Assembly (NCBI RefSeq): GCF_047511655.1
Contig: NC_133391.1
Location: forward strand, 119,792,384-119,856,383
Length of the DNA stretch: 64,000 nucleotides
From: Castor canadensis
Taxonomy: Eukaryota > Chordata > Mammalia > Rodentia > Castoridae
Direction of reading: 5' to 3'
Part shown: piece after piece, positions 9,263-21,470 of the stretch
How the letters are laid out: every line of letters starts with the position of its first letter
How positions within the stretch are numbered: position 1 is the stretch's first letter
Translations under genes and position numbers: made by a program
The notes under the pieces: model-generated
The model's input: only the letters and a program-made list of their open reading frames with translations
Database searches by the model: none
Told to the model about the DNA's origin: nothing

Positions 9263-9929
9263 CACTACGCAAAGGCCAATATTCAGGAGATGAGAATTAG
9301 TAGAAAGGAATCAAGTTTACTTAGGGGCCAGCCCTGAAGAAGATGGAGGGGCAATCATCCTCACAGCTCCATCTTGGGGAGCTCAGGAGCTCAAGGGCTT
9401 CTAGAGGGAGGAAAAGGAGATTCAGTGAGACAATAGGCAGGAAGGCTACATGCTGACTGGGGCCTTCATCTTCCAGCACTTGTGTCTGCTTATATTTCCT
9501 TCTGGCTAGAACATCACAATTGACTACAAACTCCTGGGGCTAGTTCCTGTATTTTCTTAAAGAGACGTTATTTTTCTGCAAGTTAAACCTCACTGCCATT
9601 ACGTGTTAGTTGATGCTTTAGGATTAAACACGAAAGAAGGATATGACAAAGGCCAAACCTAAAGAAAGATTAGGATACTGGGCAAAAGGAAGGACACATG
9701 ATCCTTCCAAAAGGATTGAGGAATTGATGTAAAAGACGCTCTGCAAAGGACAACTCCCAAAGGGACTGCCATTGTTACATGTCCGCCCACATCCAAAAGA
9801 AGAGAACGTAGACCTCGACTTTGGGTGAAAGGAGAGTTATAGTCACATGGTAAGAAGTTTGTATTGCATGAAAGCCCCTGTGGCAGCCATTTTGGGGAAA
9901 ATACAACCTGCCAGAAACTAACTGTAAAT
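9263..9929. other. unassigned non-coding sequence
   Basis: No gene or confidently recognised repeat. Longer reading frames are absent. The first bases may be the far side of the old LTR split by the provirus. Confidence 0.4.
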
Positions 9930-10155
9930 AATACAAATTGAATCCTTACTACATTCTAGACTCTAGAGTGAAGTGTTTGATATGGGTTCTCACTTTAAAT
10001 CTCACCACAAGCCTCTAAATGAGACATTAACATTGCCCCGTTTTACAGATGAGGAAACTGAGGCTTAGGGGAATCTGAAATAACTTATCCACTTGAAAAT
10101 GGCAGATCTGGACTACGAATCCAGCTCACAACCACTATACTATGTGCCTCTCTGA
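9930..10155 (+). repeat. MIR SINE
   Basis: Contains the MIR hallmark near 10,040-10,066, close to TTTTACAGATGAGGAAACTG, followed by a sequence like AATCCAGCTCACAACC. This is an ancient tRNA-derived SINE shared by all mammals and long inactive. Confidence 0.85.
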
Positions 10156-11156
10156 ACTCAGCGTCTCCTTCCTCTGATGTCCTTGTCCTCTTACTGGTAA
10201 CATCACCAGTTGGGAGGATCAAAAAGGAATCTGGACGGTATAACAAACCCATTATTTTCCTCTTTTTAAGCTATTCCTTTTGACTCTCATCAGTGACTCA
10301 GAAATTGGTGCTCAGATGCCGACAAATAGCCAAATACCAGACCAAAGCACAAATGCAGGTCCTTTTTCCACCCCCTCTCCCATTCTTCGCTTGCTTTCCT
10401 AACCATGACTTCCCTCTCTGATTCCCCCTCTCTCCACCTCCCTCCCACCAGACATTGGCAGAGAAAAAGAGACTCTGATGCCAGGAAATTGTTTGCACCC
10501 TGATTCCCAGCAGTCTCTTCCTCTGAGTGAGGTCTGAAGTGAATCAGCCACTGTCTTCAGCACCCTGCAATGTGACACCAAGGTCTAAACTCAAAGTGGG
10601 TTTGCTCTCCCAGAGGTACTTGGGCTGGGCAGGGACCCCGTCCTCCACAGATCTCCTTTCCCTACCCCACGGTCTACACACAGAAGCCCTCCTCCTGTCA
10701 GCATCAAGGCCTTCAAGGGACACACACTTGGCAGGACACCAAGTCTGCCCTCACCCATGTGGTGTCCTCAGAACCTCTTCTTCCACTAAAGTGGGAGGGG
10801 AGCACAAGAAAGAAGGCCCCTCCTTCAAGGTCTCCATGTCTGCTCTGGAGCCCTGCCGAGTACTCGGTGCTCACAGAGTCTCTGGAACAGGACCACAGGT
10901 GTTTGTGGCTGAATCTGTGGCAGCTTCTGCTTTTGGGCACCACATATTCCTTTGTCAGAAGGAAACTCACTCTCCTGTCTAACCTCCCATGGGAGGGAAC
11001 ATCTGATGCATTTCCATGTTTCTTGATTCTTCTCCCCACAGTATAAATGTCCTAGTTCCTTTGAGTGTCAATCCTGTGATATGATCGATATGATTTGCAA
11101 ATATAATACAAGCCTGCTCACCCCTCTACTTTTAAGTGTCCCTCTCAAAAGTCACA
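10156..11156. other. unassigned non-coding sequence
   Basis: A 151-codon frame at 10,527-10,982 and overlapping frames on both strands exist, but none shows a recognisable domain or a splice context that would support a gene. Composition is somewhat GC-richer than the neighbours. Confidence 0.35.
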
Positions 11157-11289
11157 GAGTTGTCCCTTAGCATCTGCAGGGGATTGGTTCCAAGAGATTC
11201 CCCCGCCCCTCCCCCCAAAGCAGACACCAAAATCCATAGATGCCAACTATCTTATATAAAATGGCATAGTACTTGCATATAATGTACAA

Positions 11290-11372
11290 ATATATACACA
11301 CACACATATGGATATATATACATATACATGTATGTGTGTGTGTGTATATACATATACATATATACATGTGTG
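11290..11372. repeat. AC/TA/TG microsatellite
   Basis: Alternating purine-pyrimidine tract with (AC)n, (TA)n and (TG)n parts, roughly palindromic in composition and adjacent to a SINE. Confidence 0.8.
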
Positions 11373-11455
11373 AGGCCCTTGGTCTGGGATCAAACCAAGG
11401 TCCTCACACATGTCAATCAAGTGCTCTACACTAAGCTACATCTCTACCCTGACAC
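11373..11455 (-). mobile_element. tRNA-like SINE, antisense
   Basis: GGGATCAAACCAAGGTCCTCACACATG read on the opposite strand gives a diverged B-box region, followed by an A-box-like region. It is the right arm of the local SINE family without the 7SL-like arm. Confidence 0.6.
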
Positions 11456-11726
11456 CCATATCCTTTACTTTTATTACCTTTCACACACGCACACAGTGCA
11501 CTTTGAGCAAGCTCACCCTTACACTTTAAATCATGTCTAGATTACTTATAATACCTAATACAATGGAAAGGTTATATAAGGAGTTCTTATACTGCATTAT
11601 CTAGGGAACAATACAAGAAAAAAATCTCCATGCATGTTTGGTACAGGCACAAATTTTTTGCTGAATGTTTTTGATACATGTTACATCCATGGATGTGGAA
11701 CAGACAGATATACAGGGCTGACTATA

Positions 11727-12350
11727 TTCAGGATGAAATCCACCCATAATTCATTGCTTACCAGTCCCTACTGCAATTGATACCAACAGCCTGTATAATC
11801 AATACGCTATGCATAGAATATTTTTGTGTCAGCTCCTGTGACATAACCCTCTTTACACAACTACATCAATTTGTGTCACACTTGGGATTTCTCCATGCAT
11901 CCTGAACCAGTGGAATCATTATCTCTCCTAACACTCTAATAGCTTGTACTCTGTGCTTTTATTAGCACAGCTAATAGTGACATTAGCTTCCTGGTAGCCA
12001 TGTCCTATTCATGACATGCAGTGGGCTTGTAGCTAACAGCATTTTTTAAGGTCATTTTCACATCAGTTCTTGTCAATGTGGACAGTGGTCACCAGTGCTA
12101 TGTATGCGCAGCTGATTTTTTTAACCTAAGGCTGGACATTACATTTGTCTTTGCTCAGTGTTACCTTCTTAGTCATCTCTATTTTGAAATCTCAGTTTTG
12201 TCTTCCAGCATATTTGTTCTCATCCAAATGCTGCAAGATCTGCAGATTTGAAAATCCAGCCTTTTATGTCTTATCCAAGTTGACAATAAAAAATATTGAC
12301 TAGGATAGCAGTGGTTTTGGAATTGTCTCCTGAAGAGATCTGTCCATAAG
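11727..12350. other. unassigned non-coding sequence
   Basis: No gene or confidently recognised repeat seen. Old diverged repeats may be present. Confidence 0.35.
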
Positions 12351-12366
12351 AGAGTAGTTTTGGAGC

Positions 12367-12562
12367 TGGGTGTGGGTGGCTCACGCCTGTAATCTTAGCT
12401 ATTTAGGAGGCAGAGATCGGGAGGACCAAAGTTCTAAGTCAGCCCAGGCAAATAGTTTGAGATCACCCCCCATCTCTAAAATAACCAGAGCAAAATGGAC
12501 TGCAGGTATGGCTCAAGCGGTAAGTGCCTGAGTTCAAATCCCAGTCCCATAAAAAAAAAAAA
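12367..12562 (+). mobile_element. composite SINE with target duplication
   Basis: Left arm GGCTCACGCCTGTAATCTTA is clearly 7SL/Alu-B1-like. Right arm GGCTCAAGCGGTAAGTGCC and GTTCAAATCCCAG give pol III A and B boxes. Ends in an A tail. Flanked by AGAGTAGTTTTGGAGC (12,351-12,366) and AGAGTAGTCTTGAGC (12,563-12,577), an imperfect target duplication that proves insertion as one unit. Confidence 0.9.
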
Positions 12563-12577
12563 AGAGTAGTCTTGAGC

Positions 12578-13128
12578 ATAGTGGTCTCAGCAGCCATGCA
12601 CTCATCTAACCATAACACTAGTGAGTCAGGTTTTCAGTCTCAGATATAGGATAACCAGAGGATCTTTGGTGACATCTCATTTGTTGGAGCACAGCTTGAG
12701 GATTAGGAGAGCAATCGAGGGTGAGAAAGGTGGCTGAGACATTAAAATGTACACCGGAGAGCCAGTGGCAGTGCTCTTTGAAAATGTGGAGGTCAGGACA
12801 AGAAATGAAAGCCAGAGAGACAGGGAGATAAATGCCCTGTGCAAACCAAGGAGGCAGAATAAAAGCCTCAGCTTGAGATCTGAAGGCTGGTAGAGACTTG
12901 TTACCATGGCAACCTGTTCTATGGCATACACAAAAAAAATGACATGAATCTGGGAGGTTGGGAAAGGGGCATAGGAAGCCAGGGACACCCTCAACCTGAG
13001 TCCAGCAGCTATCTGAATGGTTGGGTTCCTGGACATGCCTCTTTGTTGACGTGACTTACATGACAATTCTCTAATACAGCACCTGACATTGCTGAACTCC
13101 ATGTCCCGAGTCTATCTACAGGGAAGCA
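12578..13128. other. unassigned non-coding sequence
   Basis: A 141-codon antisense frame (12,677-13,102) has no recognisable domain. No repeat family could be named. Confidence 0.35.
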
Positions 13129-13133
13129 TTATA

Positions 13134-13173
<40 letters not shown>

Positions 13174-13226
13174 GAAGAAGAAGGAGGAGGAGGAGGAAGA
13201 GAAAGGGAGGGAGGAAGGGAGGAAGA
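13129..13226. repeat. (ATT)n followed by purine-rich microsatellite
   Basis: (ATT)n at about 13,131-13,163 runs into AGAAGAAGGAGGAGG-type purine repeats to about 13,226. Reading frames here encode only isoleucine and arginine/lysine runs. Confidence 0.9.
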
Positions 13227-14185
13227 GCACAGAGCTTGTGCTGGCTGCTGGTGATCACCACTTTCTTTTCTAAGTTCTGCCAGATTATATGATTCACATT
13301 GTGGTTGGTTAATGTGGTTTCTAGAAACACACTTTAGGTAAAATCAGATTTGCTTGCCTCTAGTCATTTGTCACATCTTTCTCCACAGGCTTTAAAGATG
13401 ACCAACAACTCCAACGCTGGTTTGGGGGCTCTTAATGTAATTCATCTGGTTTTAAAACTTGCACTCACTCACGCCATACAATTCACTCTTCTTGCCCACC
13501 CCCATCCCCCCACTCCGAACTTTGGATGGCATTTTCTCTAAGCGTGTTTATGCTGCAAAATTTCAGCTTGGAGAGTCTTGTCCCTGGTGGAGTAAGGAAG
13601 AAAAACAGGAAATGAGCAGTGCTGCTCGCCCTGTCATCTGCCAACATTACATCATCTGCTCCTGGCCTCTATTTCTTTATTGTTTTGATCCTTGTATACT
13701 TCTTAAAAGTCCTGTTTTTGCCCTTAGCATTTTCCAGGAGCCTGAGCTTGCTCTGGGACTTCACCTTTCTGGCATTTTCCCTTCAAGCTTGCGCCACTAC
13801 TTTGTGTTCGTTTTAAACTACATGCCCATAATTTTTTCCCAAAAGAACAATATTATACCACTCGTATTTTGTTTGGTAACCTCTTCAACTCCCCTGAATG
13901 AGGCATCTTCCCTCTGAAAGCCTCTGGCTATGAGATCTTACCTCTGTTTTTCTGGCTTTAGCTTTTTCTTTCATAAACCCAAATGATATACAAACAGTGC
14001 AGTTCTACAGGTACAGAAAACCGAAGAGCATGGCCTGAAAAAGAAATCCCAACCTCAAGAGGGCGTGAGATTAAAAGTTTCTTAAATTTTAAAAATTTTA
14101 AAATAAGGAGAATTACAGCCCTTACCAAGTCCTGGGATGTTTGTGGAAAATGTGGATTCTAGGCCTCTCCAAAGCATTCTTTTTG
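13227..14185. other. unassigned non-coding sequence
   Basis: A 152-codon frame (13,459-13,917) and a shorter overlapping one are present without recognisable domains. No clear repeat. Confidence 0.35.
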
Positions 14186-14187
14186 TT

Positions 14188-14315
14188 TGTCTGTTTTGTT
14201 TTGGTTTTGATAGGGTCTCACTATGTAGCCCAGGTTGGCCTCAAACTAGCAACCTCCTGCCTCAGCCTCCCAAGTGCTGGGATTTCAGGTGCACACCACG
14301 ATACCTGGCTGAAAG
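14188..14315 (-). mobile_element. B1/Alu-like SINE monomer, antisense
   Basis: GGGTCTCACTATGTAGCCCA, GGCCTCAAACTAGC and CCTCCCAAGTGCTGGGATT are the reverse of a B1/7SL-derived monomer. There is no tRNA-like arm, so it is a simple B1-type copy. Frames such as 14,137-14,328 simply translate it. Confidence 0.9.
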
Positions 14316-14706
14316 GATTTGTTTTTAAGCAATTTCATCATCTGTTTCTCTGAAAACCCACTTCACTAGGGACTAGAGAAAGAAGAGCAGAGTGAGCTCT
14401 TCTTTATCCAAAGTGTTTAGGAAGTTCTAGGGCTCAGTTCTAGAACCTGAATTTCTCATTAGCATTAGAGTAGCCATTCTTGCATCATGTATCATCTTAA
14501 CCATCCCCATTTAGTAGGAAGAGCACCCAGCACATACACACACTGTGACAGACATCAGAGCTTGGACAAAGATATGCATTTCCCAGGTAGGCAGGCCTGC
14601 GCTGGGGTACTGTGTCTTCACTATTGCACTTGGCTAACTCTACGTGACCTTATCCAACTTAACTGTATGTGCAAGATGGGGACAATAATACCAACCTTGA
14701 TATTTG

Positions 14707-14709
<3 letters not shown>

Positions 14710-14772
<63 letters not shown>

Positions 14773-14789
14773 TCTTTCTCTCTATCTCT
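14710..14789. repeat. (TC)n microsatellite
   Basis: About 60 bases of nearly perfect TC repeat, then an imperfect tail. Frames across it give Leu-Ser or Arg-Glu repeats and are not genes. Confidence 0.95.
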
Positions 14790-15486
14790 GCACCCACACC
14801 AAGGATACCAACATTTTTTCCCATTCCATGGAGAATCTTGCAGAAAGCCTCACATCTAGTTTAGTACAATACAAAACTGCTGAAAACAGCCAAACGTGCC
14901 AGGACAGAAAGGACCAATTGTCTTAAGTGGAGTTCTAATTCAAGACTTGACTTCAATTAGTAATTTATTACCTGTTTAAATCGATTGTTGTCTGAAGTCA
15001 TTTGTCATAATTTCAGAATGAATTTTTCCTAATAAGAATTTAAAAACTTTTTAGTTTCTCAATGTACTCTGGAATTCTCTTCCTGTGAAAATGCATTTAG
15101 AATATGAACAGTATGGGATTTTGGAATTTTTCTCCATACAAATACCTTTCTTTGTATAATAAAGTAAGTATTATTTGTAAGGACAGTGTGGGGTGTCCTG
15201 GAAAACTGCATCTTTAATTATGGTCCTGTTTTTTAACTATCAATGATGACTCATTGAGAAGCAAGGGCTCTAACTATCCACCTGTGCATCTATGAGCTGT
15301 ACACAGCATCTACCTTGAGTTTGATGGGTCTTTGCCCCCGAGCTCCAACAACAGCCTCTTAATGTTCCATCTAACACCTGTTTTCAGATTGCCAAAGATA
15401 TCCTCAAATCTCTCATAGGAAGCTTTAGGGGACTCAAGAAGGGATCTTGATTTGTGGTCACATTTTATAGTTACACAATATACCTA
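14790..15486. other. unassigned non-coding sequence
   Basis: AT-rich; no gene or nameable repeat seen. Confidence 0.35.
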
Positions 15487-15862
15487 CTGCCTTGATTAGT
15501 CAAGGCTGCTATTACAAATTACCATAGGCCAAGTGACTTAAAAAAAACAAAAACCAATCACTTCTTTTTCACAGTTATGGAGGCTGGGAAATTCAAAGTC
15601 AAGGTGCCAGCAGATCCAGGATCCTGGGCAGGGGAGGCCCCTCGTTTTACATAGCCACTTCTGATTGTATCCTCACACAGAGAAAGGGAAAATAACTAGC
15701 TCTCCAGCTTTTCCAGTAATGACACTAATTTGCAAATTCATGAGGACTCTATCCTCATGACCTAATTACCTCTCCAAGATTCCTTCTGCAAATACCATCA
15801 CGTGGGACTTGGGTTTCAACATATGAATTTTGAGGGGCACAAACATCCAGTCTATTGCAGAG
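15487..15862 (-). repeat. MLT1-like MaLR LTR, antisense
   Basis: CAAGGCTGCTATTACAAATT, CACAGTTATGGAGGCTGG and CAACATATGAATTTTGAGG match the reverse of MLT1-type LTRs of the mammalian MaLR group. Ancient and inactive. Confidence 0.8.
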
Positions 15863-16854
15863 TCCTTAGATCAGCCCATGGACTAGAATCTGAGAACACA
15901 GCATCTGCCACACTCTCCAGGTGAGGCCTGGGGTGTGACTATTTCAGCCTTTGCTGCTAAAGGAATAGTTAATGGGGAGGCTCACACAGGAAGTGTCAAG
16001 GTGCTGCCAAGGATGGGGTTAGTTCAAACAAGAAGTTACATTTTCTTCCAAACATCCTCTGATCCCTGATGCAGAAAGAGAGCAGCTAGAGGGCTCTGGG
16101 AAGTAAGTCCTTTTCATTAACAGCTAGCCATTTTTATTTAAAGGAAGCAGCCATGGTTTTGCCAGGCACATGGAGAAAAGCAGAACTGTCTGGAGACAAT
16201 AATTAGTAAGATTTGGTACATAAAGCAACAACAGAAAGAAAGATTCTGTCTCCTACTGCCCTGAGGACAATAGCCCCAGGGAACTTCCACAAGAGGACAG
16301 AAACTCACCCTCGTTTGTTAAGATTGACTGACTCTTCCCAGTGAGCAGGAATGGAGGCTGATGTCAGAACACACTGTGTATTCTTTATAGTTCTTGCAAT
16401 TAGCTGTGTGTTCCAAATTGCATCTAATTACCAGTCACAATTTTAGTCATTCTCTACTATGCCTTTCTTCATTTTCATGAACACCTTTGAGTAAGTTCAA
16501 ATGGAGATGCATGGTAAGGTGACTCTCATCATTATAGTGAAGGCTCTGATGCCAAGAACAGTAAAATCCAGGTGACCTGAGCCTTCCCACATTCAATCTC
16601 AAAATTCTGTCTGGGTGAGGCTTAATACACAAGATTCCTAAGTCTTAGGAAAAAAAAAAAAAAGAAGAAGCAGAAGCGCTCCATAAAATCAGTAGGAGTT
16701 TCCAGATGTTGATTTTGGCTAATGGCCCCCCAGGAAACTTTCTATTTTAACTATTTTACTTAAGTCAGGAATTTTAAATGGGAAATATAGAGCAAGAAAG
16801 AAATAGTTAAGGATCAACAAGGCACTAGGCATTTGGAATGAGTTACTGTAACAA
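15863..16854. other. unassigned non-coding sequence
   Basis: No gene or nameable repeat seen. A short A run with an AAG-rich tail lies near 16,651-16,673. Confidence 0.35.
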
Positions 16855-17160
16855 GCAGCAAAGTCCACAATGGTTCATCCAAAATAAAAGCTTCTTTATC
16901 CTGGTCCAAGGTGGGTGTTCCCCACCCCCCCACTGTCATGCCAGGACTTGGCTGGCAGGTGTTCTGCCATTTTTATCATATAGTTTCTAAGGTCACCATA
17001 ATTGTTCCCCATTCCAGGGGAAAGAGCGTAAAGAGGGTTGCAAGAGAGATCTGTGGGTCAGGCCTGGAAATGGCACTTGTCACTTCTGTTCACATTCCAT
17101 TGGCTACAACTTAGTCACATAGCCACTTCTAACTACAAGGAAGCTGAAGTGTGGCCTTTG
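16855..17160. repeat. possible old LTR-like repeat
   Basis: CACATTCCATTGGCTACAAC and CACATAGCCACTTCTAACTA resemble a recurrent ancient mammalian repeat. Family and orientation are not certain. Confidence 0.35.
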
Positions 17161-17369
17161 CACTGCCTGGGAATGTGAGGTCACAGGTTTCAGTGAGCAG
17201 TTAGCAGACTCTGACATAGAAGTTATATAAGTTTATTGCCCACTGCCTTCCACCCCCTCCCAACACACACACTTGCAGTCTGGAATATTAATTCGTCCTT
17301 CCTAGGGCCATTATAGAAAATCAAGAGATGGTTTTGCCTACAATAAAAAGGGCAAGGTAAAAGCTACCA

Positions 17370-17562
17370 TTTACCAAACACTGTTTGTGTCATTGTACCT
17401 ATGTGTGGCATATGTGTTACCTTATTTAATCCTTATTTTGTAGAAGAAAACAGACTGAGAGAAGCTAACTCACCTGTCCCAGGCCTCACAGACAGTAGTG
17501 GAGCTGGGATTTGAACCCAGGCTGCCTGGCTCCAATGCCCATGCCCTTAACTACCTCATTAT
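17370..17562 (+). repeat. MIR SINE
   Basis: Core with TTATTTAATCCTTATTTTGT, then CAGACTGAGAGAAGCTAACT and GGGATTTGAACCCAGGCTG, as in MIR. Confidence 0.85.
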
Positions 17563-18084
17563 AAAATCCCACATCTCAGAGGGATGAAAATACAGACTGC
17601 AGTCTGTTCCAAAGCAAAGCCAAGGCTCTCCTGTTTTCAATACCAGGAAAAGGAAGGAATGATCTTCATATTTTGAAATTTTATAAGTGACTGAACTTGA
17701 AATAGAAAAGCAGGAAAGCCTTTGGCCAAGTTTAGAAATCCTTCGAACTCCTTGGATTCTGCCATTGAAACCTAGCCGGCAACTTTCTGCTTTATTTTTA
17801 GTTCTTACCAAGGCACCATTTCCTGGATGAGTGAAGAGGTTTAAACATCCTTGAGGTTTTTGGACCTAAGTCCAATTTTTTTTTTAACTTAGTGAGAAAG
17901 AAAGCAGCTAAACCATGAGGCAAAAATACCTAAAATAAGAGCCCAACATTCAAATAGTAAAAGAACAAACCTAGGAAAGCAGGCGGGGGTCTGTCGTGGC
18001 TGAAGGTTGAAGCCCCTCAGAAATTTTACTCGTTCCTCCATTCTTGTCCCTGACCTGAGCCTGGGACCTGAAGGGCTTGTGATA
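17563..18084. other. unassigned non-coding sequence
   Basis: No gene or nameable repeat seen. Confidence 0.35.
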
Positions 18085-18910
18085 TTTTTTCTTTTCTCAT
18101 TAACATACATGAATTGTACCAAAGGGTTTCAGTGTGATATTTCCATAATGTGTATAATGCACTTTGGTCAAATTCATGCCCTCTTTCTTATCCCTACCCA
18201 CCACTTTTTAAAATTGTTAAAACAATTTTGACAGATTTCATTATTCTGTTTTCACACATGCGTATGAAATATTTCAATCCCCTGTCCTTTTTACCCTCCC
18301 ACTGATTCTCACCCCCAGACAGTCTCCCTCCCTCTTTTTTTTACACTTGTTTCATTCATTTTTATTTTTGAGGTCTAGATTCAACATATGAGAGACAAAT
18401 GTAATATTTGTCTTTCTCAGTCTGGTTTATTTCACTTCACATGATGATCTCCAGTTCCATCTATTTTCCTACAAACAACATCATTTCATTCTTCTTTACG
18501 GCTGGATAATATTTCATTATGTATATATGCACATTTTCTTTACGTGTTCATCAGCTGATGGACACCTAGGCTGATTCCAGAGTTTGGCAACTGTGAATAA
18601 GCAGTGTTTATACTGCTATAAACATGGATGTGCAGGTGTCTCTAGTGTGTGCTGACTTGTATGCCCAGGAGTGATATAACAGGATCATATGTTCTGTTTT
18701 TATTTTCTTGAGGAACTTCCATGCTGATTTCCATAGTGGTTGTGCTAGTTTACATTCCTCCATCAGTGTGTGAAGGGTTCATTTTCCCCTGAATTCTCCC
18801 CAGCATCTGTTGTTGTTTGTGCTCTTGACAATAGCCCTTTTGACTGGGGTGACATGGAATTTCAGAGAAGTTTTGATTTCCCATTTCTTTATTCTTGATT
18901 GACTTAGCAT
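18085..18910 (-). mobile_element. truncated L1, antisense (3' UTR and ORF2 end)
   Basis: Antisense L1 hallmarks in order: GTATAATGCACTTTGGTCAA (3' UTR), TTCTTCTTTACGGCTGGATA, TGATGGACACCTAGGCTGAT, TATAAACATGGATGTGCAGG, and TACATTCCTCCATCAGTGTG. It is similar to 47,402-48,376, so both belong to related older L1 subfamilies. Many small changes destroy ORF2. Confidence 0.9.
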
Positions 18911-20059
18911 CCTTTCCCAACAGTGTCTGGAAATCTAACAAAAATAACGTATATCAAACTCTGTACACACTCCTATGATCTTTGTGGTTTGACCTTAACT
19001 AACCACCTACTAACCACTCAGGCTAAATCAGGAGAAGGAAGGAGGGTGTCACATCAGAAATCCCAAGTGATTCAAATTAGTGCATTCTGCTCACCTGTGA
19101 GCACCAGGGCCAGGTATACCCTGGGGTTACACTCATTGTGGTTGGTGGTCTAAACCCAGGGCCCTTGTCCTCCTACTGAAGCACCTCGATCACCTGTGGA
19201 GGCTGTTAGAGAACCATCACCTTTCGCCTCTGCTCTTATTCCTCTGGGTACTGCCTCTCACTACATCGTGGTACCTGGAGCTGTGATGGAATCTTTGCCT
19301 CTATAACCACAGAAAGATAAGAGGTAAAGATACGCAAATTCTCCCAGTTATCTACCATAACAAAAATGTCCTTCTCTTCCATGGAACAATTTCTCCTGAA
19401 GAGGAAGAGAACAAATTACAATGATTACTAGAATTTAACAAATTGCTAACAAAACTGGGTGAGGGGACAGGCCGATCACTATATTATTCTGAGTAGTATT
19501 CTCAGCAGTCATTTTGTGATTTTTTTAATATTTCAGAATAAATCAAATATTAAGGGGAAATATACTCAGCTGACTTTCTTGTTTCTATTCCCACTTCTCA
19601 GTGGCCTCTGGGCTACATGGACACCCAGATGGGAAGTGCAGCTGGAGTTCGTAATGGGTACAAACAGCTAACTGCTCAAGCTACTGGCTATGTGTCCAAA
19701 CTTATTTTCCTTTACAGTTATAAACCAGTATAAAGGTATAATAAGCCTTTCTCATATTGTCCCACGTGAGTTTTTCTGTGTTCCAATACATCCTCACTCT
19801 GTCTCAAGGTAGTTCTAGCAATGAGTACAACCATTTTCTTATTAATAATCTCATAAGTAGTCTAACAGGACAATTCCTTGGTTACTGAGGTGGTCAGGCA
19901 TTCCCTTTCCTTTGTGTTAAATTTTCTTCATGAAGTTTATATACATCATTCATTAGATCTATTCACAGGCAATATTATGGTGGCATTGAAAATGACATCT
20001 TTATAAAAGTGAAAATTCTGGTAAACAGAAACGAAATTGATGTTTGCATAGAGCTTATA
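18911..20059. other. unassigned non-coding sequence
   Basis: AT-rich; no gene or nameable repeat seen. Confidence 0.35.
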
Positions 20060-21470
20060 TAATTGATCTTGCTAAACTCTCTTACTAAATATAATAATTT
20101 TTCTTTGATCATTTTTATTTACTTTCTGTATGGAAATTTACATACCATCTCCAATAATGACAGTCTTGAAGCCTCTTTCTGTCATATCGTACCCACCAGG
20201 ACTTCTAGAACAATGTTGACTGAAAGTAACAATACCACAACTAAAGCCTCCATGTCTACTTCAGTAAAATTTACCCTTCGTGGATGTACAGACCTTTGTG
20301 TAACTACTGCCACATCAAAACACAGAATAAATAGTTCCATCAGCCTCCAAATTCCCCCAAGTCACTCAGTACTTAACCCACATCCCTCCCCACCCCACTT
20401 CCTAGCAATCACTGATCTTCCTTTTGTCCTTGAAGCTTTATTTAAATCAATATTCCATTGCTTTTTATAACTGAGTGGTGTTACATTTTAAGGCTGCAAA
20501 TATAATTCATTTTTATTTATTCACTAGTTTACAAACATTTTGGGTTGTCTCTTATTTGGCCAATTATGAATAAAAGCTGCTATAAGCATTTGTGTGTAAG
20601 ATTTTTTGTTGACATATGTCTACATTTATTTTGGGTAAATACCTACAAGTAAGATCACTGAGCTATACAATACATGTATATTTAACTTTGTAAGAAATTG
20701 CCAAACTGTTTCCCAAAGTTGTAGCAGCAGAGTGGCAATGTGTGAGAGTTTCAGTCATTTCACATTCTTGCCAACACTTGGTATTTTCAGATTTTTTAAA
20801 AATGTCATCCATTCTGCAGGCAAATAGTAGCATTCTCTTGTGGTTTTAGTTTTTGTTTTCCTAACTAGTAAATGATGCTAAGTGTCTCTTTAGTTCCATC
20901 CATATCTCCTCTCTATTAAGGTATCTAGTAAAACCTTTTCTCTTTTTAAAAAACTGAATTGTTTTCTTATTGTTGAGCTTTTGGAGTTCTTTAGATATTG
21001 TGGATACCAGACCTTCTTGGATTTCTGTCTTTCAAGTGTCTTCCTTCCAGGTTGGTCTTCTCGTTTTATTAACGGTGTCTTTTAAACAGCAGAAGCAGGA
21101 CTGGCAGAATGGTTCAAGTGGTAGAGTGCCTTTGCAGCAGGCATGAGGCCCTGAGTTCAAACCCAAGTACCACCAAAAAAAAAAAAAAAAAAAAAGCATG
21201 TAAACAGCAGAAGCTTTCCTCATGATGAAATTCATTTTATTAAATTTGTCTTTTATGGCTTGTGCTTTTGTCTCCATTAAGACATTTTTGCCTAATCCAA
21301 GTTCCTAAAGATTTTTTTCTGTTTTCACTTAAGTTTTTTAAAGTGTTCAGTTTTTATATTTCAATGTATGGTCTTTCCTGTGAGTTTTTTTTTTTCTTTT
21401 CGAGGCAAGTTATGGATAAAGATTCTTTTTGCCTATTTGTTTTTACAATTACTCTGATCTATTTCTACTT
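20060..21470 (-). mobile_element. old L1M-like fragment, antisense
   Basis: TTATTTGGCCAATTATGAATAAAAGCTGC style text and TTTGGAGTTCTTTAGATATT are typical of the antisense 3' part of old mammalian L1s (ORF2 end and upstream). A SINE has been inserted at 21,097-21,200. Highly diverged. Confidence 0.7.
21097..21200 (+). mobile_element. tRNA-like SINE with 14-bp target duplication
   Basis: GGTTCAAGTGGTAGAGTGCC and GAGTTCAAACCCAAGTACC are A and B box regions of the local tRNA-like SINE, followed by a long A tail. TAAACAGCAGAAGC occurs at 21,083-21,096 and again at 21,201-21,214, a perfect target duplication. There is no 7SL-like arm, so the tRNA arm can move by itself. Confidence 0.92.

Larger units (their letters stand above)
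11157..11726 (+). mobile_element. MER2/Tigger-like DNA transposon, interrupted
   Basis: The left end GTTGTCCCTTAGCATCTGCA and the following CACCAAAATCCATAGATGC, then TCTAGATTACTTATAATACC and a right end AGGGCTGACT, match the layout of the non-autonomous mariner/Tigger element MER2. The middle is displaced by a microsatellite and a tRNA-like SINE (11,290-11,455). Non-coding and long inactive. Confidence 0.75.

Noticed and set aside
10527-10982. 151-codon frame
   Set aside because: No domain, overlapping frames on both strands, no splice or promoter support.
12677-13102. 141-codon antisense frame
   Set aside because: No recognised family; probably chance in repeat-like DNA.
13089-13330. Ile-run and Arg-run frames
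   Set aside because: Translations of (ATT)n and purine repeats.
14487-14926. Leu-Ser and Arg-Glu repeat proteins
   Set aside because: Translations of the (TC)n microsatellite.
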